In this document: one piece after another, positions 8,528 to 15,390 of the stretch | How the letters are laid out: the number at the start of each line of letters is the position of its first letter | Position numbering within the stretch: the first letter of the stretch is position 1 | Assembly (NCBI RefSeq): GCF_030611305.1 | Contig: NZ_JAUWQB010000015.1 | Location: forward strand, 1-53,477 | Direction of reading: 5' to 3' | Origin: Desulfobacula sp. | GTDB taxonomy: Bacteria; Desulfobacterota; Desulfobacteria; Desulfobacterales; Desulfobacteraceae | DNA: 53,477 bases | Position numbers and translations under genes: made by a program | Notes under the pieces: generated by a model | The model's input: the letters and a program-made list of their open reading frames with translations, nothing else | Told to the model about the DNA's origin: nothing | Database searches by the model: none

Positions 8528-10366
8528 TTAATTATTGAAAACCTTTAGAAATCGTGAAATTATTCGATCTTTATAATTACCCCAAGGCATCATCCTTTTT
8601 TGTGGCCAAGTAACATACAAAAAGCGTTTTGCGCGGGTAAAAGCAACATACAGATTGTTTTTTTCTTGTGTCATCTCAATACCCCCGCTTCGCACGGCTC
8701 GATAATCAGGAAAAGTTTCATCATCCATGCCAATAACAAAGACAATATCAAATTCCTGACCTTTCATTGTGTGTACCGTACTCAATGTAATTCCAGAATG
8801 TTGTGTTAATGGATGAGTTTGCCCCAAAGCCATAGCATTCTTAAATTGATGCAATGACTTGTTATCTGTATTCTTAGCGTAATTACGCCAATGTTTAAGA
8901 AGCTCTTTAATATCATTGAAGATCATATTCTTTTCATTTTCATCTTCAACATTCAGATTATCCCTGAAATCTTCCAACATCATTATTAGGTTGCTTCCGT
9001 CATCACTTAATTCTGTAACCAGTTTGATTAACTTTTTATTCAACTCATCCAATACCAGTGAAATTACATCTCCCAAGTTTATATTTTCGGTTGTTTCTAT
9101 TTTTAGACGGCTTAACAATCTTTGTTTATGCAAGCTGTCTTGAGGGTTCAGTCTCACCCTTAATGCAAGGTCAAATATGTTCATTAAATCAGATTCAAAC
9201 TGAATCGCACCTGGTGTCATTTTGTAATAAAACGGTAAATCAGTCTCTTTTAATTGAATCTCTATCGAGTTAAAGATATATTTATTCCTTGCAAGCACGG
9301 CTATCTTTTCACAGGTGATTTCACCCTCAATATCATCGTGCGTCTTTAAGGCAATTAGTTCATTTATTTTGCCGACAACCCACTGAGCTTCAGCTTCTTC
9401 ATCCTTTAATCCATTTATCTCAAAAAACCCTTCCTTAACCGTTCCCACAATATATTCTGCATCAGGAATGATTTTTTCTGCCGCTTCTAATACTTTTCTT
9501 GATGAACGATAATTTTCATTCAATTCAACAATTACAGGCTTAAAATTACCAACAAACTGTTTATCCATATAGTCTGGTGAAGAGCCATTAAAGTGATAGA
9601 TAGATTGATTGGGATCACCTACCATCATAACATTGTTAAATTCTCCATTAGTCAAAGCAAGTAAAAGTTGATATTGGGCATTATTTAAATCCTGTGCTTC
9701 ATCTACACAGACAGCAAAAAAACTTCGGCGATACAAGGCGGCTGTTTTGGGATAATCTACCAATAAGCCATACGCTAGAAATAGCAAGTCATCAAAATCT
9801 ATGGCATCTTGAGATTTCAAAAGTTCCTGATAGTTTTGATACAGTAAAGCAATATTTTCATCATCAGTATGCTCTCCAATTTCATTGTCAGCAATCAACT
9901 TCCGTTTCATCTCTGAAATAAAATTCAAAACACGATAGCGAAAATTTTTCTGCTCTTGTTTATCCTGTGTTTTGTATTTGCCTGCATAAGATGGAGTTTG
10001 TTTAATCGCCTGCCCAATTAACTCCAGTCTGTCTATTTCATCTTCAAAAATATGCGGCATCTTGGCATGACCAATCAAATTGCCGTGATTTTCAAGTATG
10101 GATTGGCAAAAACCATGAAAAGTCCCAACAAAAATACGCTTCTCGATTTCCGATATATTATTTAATCGTTCCTCGATTTCTTTTCCCGCCTTGTTGGTAA
10201 AGGTCAGGGCAAGGACTTTTTTATTGGTTTTTGCCAGTAAATAGCGTACTCTTTCCGTTAAAACTCGTGTCTTACCACTTCCCGCACTGGCCTTAACATA
10301 GATTGGGACATTTTCAGCATAGACAATTTTTTTTTGCTTTTCGGATAATTCAATTGTGGTTGTCAT
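8528..10366 (-). CDS. gajB: Cassette 1: Gabija GajB, UvrD-like helicase
   Basis: 612-aa superfamily 1A helicase. Motif I ASAGSGKTR (26-34), TFTNKAGKEIEERL (motif Ia), VDEAQD (221-226, motif II), GDPNQSIYHFNG (motif III), ENYRSS (motif IV), TVHTMKGQEFDIVF (motif V) and YVAFTRAK (motif VI) are all present, so it should be active. In Gabija the GajB partner senses DNA termini or degradation products and works with GajA. It is longer than the roughly 500-aa Bacillus prototype. The start ATG overlaps the gajA stop (ATGA), giving a two-gene operon inside one integron cassette. Confidence 0.85.
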   Translation of the reverse strand: MTTTIELSEKQKKIVYAENVPIYVKASAGSGKTRVLTERVRYLLAKTNKKVLALTFTNKAGKEIEERLNNISEIEKRIFVGTFHGFCQSILENHGNLIGHAKMPHIFEDEIDRLELIGQAIKQTPSYAGKYKTQDKQEQKNFRYRVLNFISEMKRKLIADNEIGEHTDDENIALLYQNYQELLKSQDAIDFDDLLFLAYGLLVDYPKTAALYRRSFFAVCVDEAQDLNNAQYQLLLALTNGEFNNVMMVGDPNQSIYHFNGSSPDYMDKQFVGNFKPVIVELNENYRSSRKVLEAAEKIIPDAEYIVGTVKEGFFEINGLKDEEAEAQWVVGKINELIALKTHDDIEGEITCEKIAVLARNKYIFNSIEIQLKETDLPFYYKMTPGAIQFESDLMNIFDLALRVRLNPQDSLHKQRLLSRLKIETTENINLGDVISLVLDELNKKLIKLVTELSDDGSNLIMMLEDFRDNLNVEDENEKNMIFNDIKELLKHWRNYAKNTDNKSLHQFKNAMALGQTHPLTQHSGITLSTVHTMKGQEFDIVFVIGMDDETFPDYRAVRSGGIEMTQEKNNLYVAFTRAKRFLYVTWPQKRMMPWGNYKDRIISRFLKVFNN

Positions 10367-12141
10367 GCTTCTGCCTCTTCTATTTTTAAAATAGCGGATA
10401 TCTTGTTAAACAGTGCAATTACCTTTGGAGGTAAATCTTTTTCACTTTGTATAATCTGTTCAGCTATAGCAGGGCCATATTGAGCTTTTCTACCCGTAAT
10501 AACATCGTATAACTTATCGTCATCATAACTTTCGATTTCTGTTAACCTGTCCTGTTCTTTTGCTTCTCGATGTTCGTCATTCGTATAAACATCTAAAGAA
10601 GCGATGGCTTTTTTAATTTTATCACCAAAACCATCACTAATTAGCTGTTTCTCAAAGTCATTTCCATCATCAACAAAAACAATACAATCAGTTTCACTTT
10701 TCGGAGATCCACAATTTAAGAACTGTTGCTGAACACTACTTTTAATATTTTTATCTGGTGTGTTTTCCGCATCACTGAAAATAATCCATGGAATGTTCAA
10801 CGCCGCGGCAAAGCGTAAAAATGGCAGATAATTTCCATGACCGCCGACACCGACAAAATCCAGTCCCATTTCAACAGGTGTTTTATTAAAGTGCTTTTGT
10901 GCGAAAATAGGTAGTGCCTGCTCTTCAGTTTCCCCTTCAAAAAAGACGATTAGCTTTGAGAAAAATATCTCTCCTCTGGTATTGATGACCTGTCGATTTA
11001 TTTTCCTGATATCTTCGGGTTCTAAGTTATCAATTTCTATCCTGCCACAAGTCACAGTTTTTTCTTTATAAAAATTTCGTATCTGACCTAAATTGGCCGT
11101 TGCGGCGATATAAGGTGAATGGGTGGCAATAATTTTTTGACCTGATATGGCATTTATCTGTCCAAAAAGCTTCTTCTGAGCATTGGGGTGTAAATGGGCT
11201 TCCGGCTCTTCTATGGCAAGGACAGGAAAAAACACAGATTTCTCTTTTTCAGCATTTTTTAAAAGCAATGCAATAAACGATTTCAACGTCAATAGAGAAG
11301 ACCAACTTCTTGTTCCCATGCCATGATATTCCATGGAAAAACTGTCATGGCGGTCGGTATAATAAATCGTTAAACCTTTATTCAAATCACGAATCTTTTT
11401 AGTAAAAGGCGTGATTTCTATCCCCTCACTGCGGGTATCCATCGCGGTATCCAACTCTTTTAACGTTGTTTTGATATTGGACAAAATATCGCTACTGCTG
11501 ACCGCCTTTTCGTTCAATAATTCGATCTGTTCTTCGATCTCTTTGATATCCTCTTTGGAATATTCGATTTTGGACAACATCTTGCCAAGATAAGAGCTTC
11601 TTAATTTTGTGTCCTCCAGAATATCCCGTTGGGCGTCCATATAAAAGAACGGAACTTCATCGAAATGAAAACTTGTCTTTTTGCTGTTATCAACACCAAA
11701 CCAATCAATATCACCCTTCTTGAATTCAGGCCACTCTTGCAGAATAAATTGCTGAGTTTTGTAGCTGTTTTTTATCGCATCGAAAGTAATGATTGTTCTT
11801 AGCGGAACAAAGGCTTTACCATCAACATCATTTCGGATTCTATCGGTGGTGAATAGAATTTCCCAGTCTTCTGAAAAGTCCTCACACCGTTTTCCATCAC
11901 CATCGATGGAAACAATCAATAGATCAATAATTATTTTCTCGGAAACCGAACTTCCCTGGATAAAAAAATCATCCTGCGAGACAAATTGGCGATTACCCAA
12001 AGCCAACTGCAAGGCCTTGAGAAAAGATGTTTTTCCGGTATTGTTCATGCCTGTTAAAATCGTGGTTTGCTCAAGCATTACTTCAAGATTTTTTAAACCT
12101 CGAAAACCTGCAATGCGAACAGTTTTTATTAAAATACTCAT
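10363..12141 (-). CDS. gajA: Cassette 1: Gabija GajA, OLD-family ATPase/TOPRIM nuclease
   Basis: 592 aa. Split ABC-type ATPase: Walker A GMNNTGKTS (31-39), Walker B LAIEEPEAHLH (308-318), switch ATHSP (His341). A C-terminal TOPRIM domain follows: FFEGETEEQ (Glu402), GVGGHGNYLP, IIFSDAE (454-459). This is a class 2 OLD nuclease, the type paired with a UvrD-like helicase in Gabija, which nicks DNA when nucleotide levels fall during infection. It is the first gene after the attI junction, with a 56-base leader and AAGGAAG before ATG. All catalytic motifs seem intact. Confidence 0.87.
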   Translation of the reverse strand: MSILIKTVRIAGFRGLKNLEVMLEQTTILTGMNNTGKTSFLKALQLALGNRQFVSQDDFFIQGSSVSEKIIIDLLIVSIDGDGKRCEDFSEDWEILFTTDRIRNDVDGKAFVPLRTIITFDAIKNSYKTQQFILQEWPEFKKGDIDWFGVDNSKKTSFHFDEVPFFYMDAQRDILEDTKLRSSYLGKMLSKIEYSKEDIKEIEEQIELLNEKAVSSSDILSNIKTTLKELDTAMDTRSEGIEITPFTKKIRDLNKGLTIYYTDRHDSFSMEYHGMGTRSWSSLLTLKSFIALLLKNAEKEKSVFFPVLAIEEPEAHLHPNAQKKLFGQINAISGQKIIATHSPYIAATANLGQIRNFYKEKTVTCGRIEIDNLEPEDIRKINRQVINTRGEIFFSKLIVFFEGETEEQALPIFAQKHFNKTPVEMGLDFVGVGGHGNYLPFLRFAAALNIPWIIFSDAENTPDKNIKSSVQQQFLNCGSPKSETDCIVFVDDGNDFEKQLISDGFGDKIKKAIASLDVYTNDEHREAKEQDRLTEIESYDDDKLYDVITGRKAQYGPAIAEQIIQSEKDLPPKVIALFNKISAILKIEEAEA

Positions 12142-12191
12142 ATGGCTACTTCCTTATCATATTGTACCAAAAGTTCACAGTTCAATTGTTG

Positions 12192-12198
12192 GGCTAAC
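12192..12198 (-). other. attI/cassette-1 recombination core
   Basis: On the minus strand GTTAGCC is the first core site after intI, 158 bases from its start codon. Crossover is expected between G12198 and T12197. The seven bases match, by complement, the R'' box of the attC that closes cassette 1, which identifies this as the attI junction rather than a chance GTT. Confidence 0.75.
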
Positions 12199-12250
12199 AG
12201 TATTAATAAGTGGATATTTTCTATGCTATTGACTGTAATAGATCTCAAAA

Positions 12251-12332
12251 TTTTCCATCTATCACTAACATTAAGCAAAAAAACATGGAAACATTTTCCA
12301 CTTGTGACCTTTTAAGTTTCAATTTTCCACTT
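12251..12332. repeat. Direct repeats between attI and intI
   Basis: TTTTCCACTT occurs at 12294-12303 and 12323-12332, with the variant TTTTCCATCT at 12251-12260 and an inverted AAGTGGA at 12208-12214. The copy nearest intI sits just upstream of a possible -10 (TATATT, 12340-12345). They may be accessory integrase-binding repeats of attI or operators for intI. No E. coli-type LexA box was seen. Confidence 0.5.
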
Positions 12333-12355
12333 ATCAGGGTATATTCAATTCTAAT

Positions 12356-13351
12356 ATGGAAAGTCAACCAAAATTTCAACCCGACCCAAAGTTAAAATTA
12401 ATGGATCAGATCCGTGAGGTTCTGAGGTACCATCATTACGCTTACCGCACGGAACAAACCTATTGTCAATGGGTATTGCGTTATATCCGTTTCTTCGGCG
12501 GCAAAGTCCATCCCCGTGATCTCAGTTCCCATCATATCGAACGGTTTTTGTCAGAACTGGCAGTCAAACGAGAGGTGTCAGCATCCACCCAGCGCCAGGC
12601 CCTTAACGCCCTTGCCTTCCTTTATCGTGAGGTGCTCAATATACCTTTGGACAGAAAGATTCAACCCGTTCGTTCAAAAAAAACCCCCAAACTGCCCACT
12701 GTACTCGGTAAAGAGGAAATCAAGAAGTTTTTCCAGCATATTGAGGGAACCCACGCATTGATGGCAAAGCTTCTGTATGGTTCCGGCTTGCGACTAATGG
12801 AGTGTGTACGCCTTAGAATCAAGGATCTTGATTTTGACCGTAAGCGGATACATGTGCTCGGTAAGGGAAACAAGTGGCGAAGTACTATCCTGGCCGAGCC
12901 GATCATTTCCCAACTTCAAAGCCATATCAAACATGTGAAAGCCTTGCATCACTGCGATCTTGAAGAGGGTTTCGGTGAAGTGTATATTCCAGTGGCTTTA
13001 GGTCGGAAATATAAAAATGCCGCCATGGAAACCCGGTGGCAATATGTTTTTCCATCAAAAAAACGTTCCGCCGATCCCCGGTCAGGCTCTGTAAGACGTC
13101 ACCACGTCTTGGAATCCGGCATCCAAAAGGCGGTGAAGAGAGCGGCGCATAAGGCGGGCATCGATAAACGGACTACCTGCCATACCCTGCGGCACAGTTT
13201 CGCTACCACCATGCTGGAGAACGGTATCAATATCCGCATGTTGCAGGAACTCTTGGGCCATGCAGACGTTAAGACCACAGAACGCTACACCCATGTGATG
13301 GATAAGGACATATCCCAACTCACCAGCCCCCTTGAAGGTCTGGACCTGTAA
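12356..13351 (+). CDS. intI: Integron integrase (tyrosine recombinase)
   Basis: 331 aa. It has the SAM-like core-binding N-domain (YRTEQTYCQWVLRYIRFFG) and a complete catalytic set: Arg146 (GSGLR), Lys170/173 (GKGNK), His276-x-x-Arg279 (HTLRHSF), His302 (LGHADV) and Tyr311 (ERYTH). The IntI-specific insert is present at about 218-250 (METRWQYVFPS then DPRSGSVRRHH), which separates it from XerC/D and phage integrases. The start has no good ribosome site; a later ATG at 12401 would remove conserved N-terminal residues. The gene appears intact, and a metallophosphoesterase gene follows six bases after its stop. Confidence 0.95.
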   Translation: MESQPKFQPDPKLKLMDQIREVLRYHHYAYRTEQTYCQWVLRYIRFFGGKVHPRDLSSHHIERFLSELAVKREVSASTQRQALNALAFLYREVLNIPLDRKIQPVRSKKTPKLPTVLGKEEIKKFFQHIEGTHALMAKLLYGSGLRLMECVRLRIKDLDFDRKRIHVLGKGNKWRSTILAEPIISQLQSHIKHVKALHHCDLEEGFGEVYIPVALGRKYKNAAMETRWQYVFPSKKRSADPRSGSVRRHHVLESGIQKAVKRAAHKAGIDKRTTCHTLRHSFATTMLENGINIRMLQELLGHADVKTTERYTHVMDKDISQLTSPLEGLDL

Positions 13352-13357
13352 ATAAAG

Positions 13358-14017
13358 ATGCGGATCTATGCTGTAGCCGATATTCATGGCAGGGCTGAAA
13401 AAATCGAAAGGATAAAGGGCGTTATCTCTCGGGAAAACCCTGATATTCTTGTCATTGCCGGAGATATAACCAACTATTTTGCCCCTTTGAAAACCCTGGA
13501 CCGGTTAAAGGATATTACTATTCCCATTTTGACTGTCCGGGGAAATTCAGATTTAAAACGTGTTGAAGGCCTTTTGCAGGACCAGAAAAACATCACCCTT
13601 CTGAACCATGCTCCTGTGGCATATCAGGACGCCCGGTTTCTTGGCCTGAATGGCACCATACCTTTGCCATTTCTTTCAAAAATATGTTTTAGGGAGACTC
13701 AACGCCTTGACAGGCTTAAACACAGCATCACCCCGGAGACGATCCTGGTGGTTCATCCGCCGCCCAGAGATGTCTGTGACAAAGTAGGGAACAGATTCAG
13801 TGCCGGAAGTTTCGGTTTAAGACGCCTTATTGAAAATCACCCGCCCTTAATGGTGTTATGCGGCCATATCCATGAACAGGCAGGATATCAATTTTTTAAA
13901 AACATTCTGGTTGTCAATTGTGCAATGAATAAAACCTATAGCGGAGCAATCATTGATTGTGGTAAAGATATACCTTTGACGGCAAAAATGCTGAGAAATG
14001 ACAAACAATATAAATAA
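13358..14017 (+). CDS. Calcineurin-like metallophosphoesterase
   Basis: 219 aa. Dimetal phosphoesterase motifs are present: ADIHG (about 7-11), IAGDITN (about 33-39), RGNSD (about 62-66), VVHPPP and CGHIHEQ. It is probably a cytosolic phosphodiesterase or phosphatase; this small family (YfcE/MJ0936-like) has no single fixed substrate. It begins six bases after intI and runs with the next genes on the same strand. Confidence 0.85.
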   Translation: MRIYAVADIHGRAEKIERIKGVISRENPDILVIAGDITNYFAPLKTLDRLKDITIPILTVRGNSDLKRVEGLLQDQKNITLLNHAPVAYQDARFLGLNGTIPLPFLSKICFRETQRLDRLKHSITPETILVVHPPPRDVCDKVGNRFSAGSFGLRRLIENHPPLMVLCGHIHEQAGYQFFKNILVVNCAMNKTYSGAIIDCGKDIPLTAKMLRNDKQYK

Positions 14018-14029
14018 GGGACTATAACG

Positions 14030-14221
14030 ATGTGTGAATCCAATGTATACTTGAGAAAAGACGGTGATGAAAAACTGATCATGGAAAATGTGGCTGCTAT
14101 AACCCCGGTTGGTGAGGATACATTTCTTTTAAAAGGCCTCTTGGGAGAAAATATGAAAGTCAAAGCCATTATTAAAGATATTAACCTTATGGGACATAAA
14201 ATTATCCTGAAAGCCCTGTGA
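14030..14221 (+). CDS. CooT-family small nickel-binding-type protein
   Basis: 63-aa protein beginning MCESNVYL, with the family pattern of Cys2, an acidic loop and a closing GHKIIL block. CooT of Rhodospirillum uses Cys2 to bind Ni(II) for carbon monoxide dehydrogenase maturation. Many anaerobes carry stand-alone homologues (often annotated as RNA-binding) without cooS nearby, as here. The stop overlaps the next start as TGATG. Confidence 0.75.
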   Translation: MCESNVYLRKDGDEKLIMENVAAITPVGEDTFLLKGLLGENMKVKAIIKDINLMGHKIILKAL

Positions 14222-14790
14222 TGAGCAGGTTTTCCGACTATCTTGAGTCCATTTCCCAGGTCAACGGTCTGGGCAATGGCATGGAAAATGGTCAAAAAAT
14301 TCACTGGCTGTTTCATTGCGGTATGCTTTTTTCAAGTAAGGATAAATGGTGGGGGGATTTTAAATTCCGGCATTCTGCCCATGAAGGGATAGATATCACC
14401 TATTACCGAACCCATCTGGATGGAATGCATCGCTTTGATGATTCCATCAAGGTTCCGGCCATGGATGACGGGATTATTTTAAATATCTGTGATGATTTTC
14501 TGGGACAGACCCTTGTAATTGAGCATGAGAATCCTTTACTTTTCAATAGGCGAATTCTTTTTGCATATGCCCATATCATTCCTGAAAAAAATTTAAAAAC
14601 CGACCGTATCGTCAAAAAGGGGGAGATCATTGCAAGGGTGTGCGATACCTGTAAAAACCCACAATTACCGCCCCATCTTCATTTTTCCTGTTTTGAAGTC
14701 TTAAAACAGGTTCCGCCTGAACATCTGGACTGGAACCTGTTTTTTTCAGAAAACCTTGAAGTCAACCTGGTTCATCCGATTTTCCTCTAA
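14221..14790 (+). CDS. M23-family (LytM-like) peptidase domain protein
   Basis: 189 aa. Zinc-peptidase signature: HEGID (H-x3-D), then VPAMDDGII and the HLH motif in LPPHLHFS. The fold is that of murein-hydrolysing M23 peptidases. No signal peptide is visible, so a cytosolic or non-murein role is possible. ATG 14221 is chosen over a GTG three bases earlier. A strong terminator-like hairpin lies inside the last part of the gene. Confidence 0.75.
   Translation: MSRFSDYLESISQVNGLGNGMENGQKIHWLFHCGMLFSSKDKWWGDFKFRHSAHEGIDITYYRTHLDGMHRFDDSIKVPAMDDGIILNICDDFLGQTLVIEHENPLLFNRRILFAYAHIIPEKNLKTDRIVKKGEIIARVCDTCKNPQLPPHLHFSCFEVLKQVPPEHLDWNLFFSENLEVNLVHPIFL
14704..14748 (+). terminator. Terminator-like hairpin inside the M23 gene
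   Basis: Perfect 11-bp stem AAACAGGTTCC/GGAACCTGTTT (14704-14714, 14732-14742) followed by more T residues. It has the form of an intrinsic terminator but ends 42 bases before the stop codon of the gene it lies in. Confidence 0.5.
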
Positions 14791-14936
14791 CTCAGGATGT
14801 TTAGTGAATGCTGTCTTTAAATTCAATAGTTGAGCCTGTTTATTATTAAAAGAAGAATTGAAAAAAAAAAAGATTTGATCTATGATTATCAAAACTTAAC
14901 CGTTTATAATACAAAACTTGGATATGGAGTGGATGA

Positions 14937-15368
14937 ATGAAAAAAATTAAATATCTTTTGTGGCTGATTATTTTAGGTTTGCTTGGAATTTTAATTTATC
15001 AGAATTTAGATTATTTCATGACAACCAGAGCATTAAAATTTGATCTTAAAATTGCTTCCTGGAACTGGACAATACCGGAACTTCAAAATATTGCCTACTT
15101 TGGAATTTGCTTTCTTTTGGGCCTTATTCTGGCTGGCCTCAAAGGGTTTGTGGTAAAACTCAGGTTAAAAAAAGAAATCAAAACAAAAGATGCTGCTGCC
15201 GCTTCTCTTAAAGAACAGGTAAATACTTTAAAGACAGAACTGGAAGTATTTCAGCATGATCCTTATATAAAAAAAGAGATGGAAGAAAAGACGATTGGCG
15301 AACTACCCGTACTGGACCAGCCAGAAAACGACAATGAAAAAGGTGATAAATCAGATGCTGCCGGTTGA
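14937..15368 (+). CDS. LapA-domain (DUF1049) inner-membrane protein
   Basis: 143 aa. Two membrane helices (about 5-22 and 52-72) enclose a short periplasmic loop. A cytosolic coiled coil (about 80-115) and an acidic tail follow. This layout is that of LapA-like proteins, which in enterobacteria act with LapB in lipopolysaccharide control. It lies 22 bases before mutS; no lapB is nearby. Confidence 0.7.
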   Translation: MKKIKYLLWLIILGLLGILIYQNLDYFMTTRALKFDLKIASWNWTIPELQNIAYFGICFLLGLILAGLKGFVVKLRLKKEIKTKDAAAASLKEQVNTLKTELEVFQHDPYIKKEMEEKTIGELPVLDQPENDNEKGDKSDAAG

Positions 15369-15390
15369 TTCTGCTGAACAAAGATAGCGC

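Larger units (their letters stand above)
6854..13351. mobile_element. Chromosomal integron: intI, attI-type site and three cassettes
   Basis: An IntI-class integrase gene (plus strand) is divergent from a three-cassette array (minus strand). Cassette 1 spans 8411-12197 (gajA-gajB), cassette 2 spans 7219-8410 (DUF4365), and cassette 3 runs from 7218 to at least 6854 (104-aa gene). Each boundary was found from core-site sequence: cassette 1 starts G^TTAGCC and its attC R'' is GGCTAAC (exact complement). Cassette 2 starts G^TTATGC and its R'' is TCATAAC (6 of 7). Cassette 3 starts G^TTATAT and its R'' is ATATAAC (exact). All genes point away from intI, as in known integrons. The block looks richer in A+T than its neighbours. 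Confidence 0.88.

Noticed and set aside
12210-12395. Small reading frame between gajA and intI.
   Set aside because: It overlaps the attI/repeat region and the intI start, has no ribosome site and no protein-like composition.
12356-13351. XerC/XerD or phage integrase.
   Set aside because: The IntI-specific insert with DPRSGSVRRHH is present and attC sites are adjacent.
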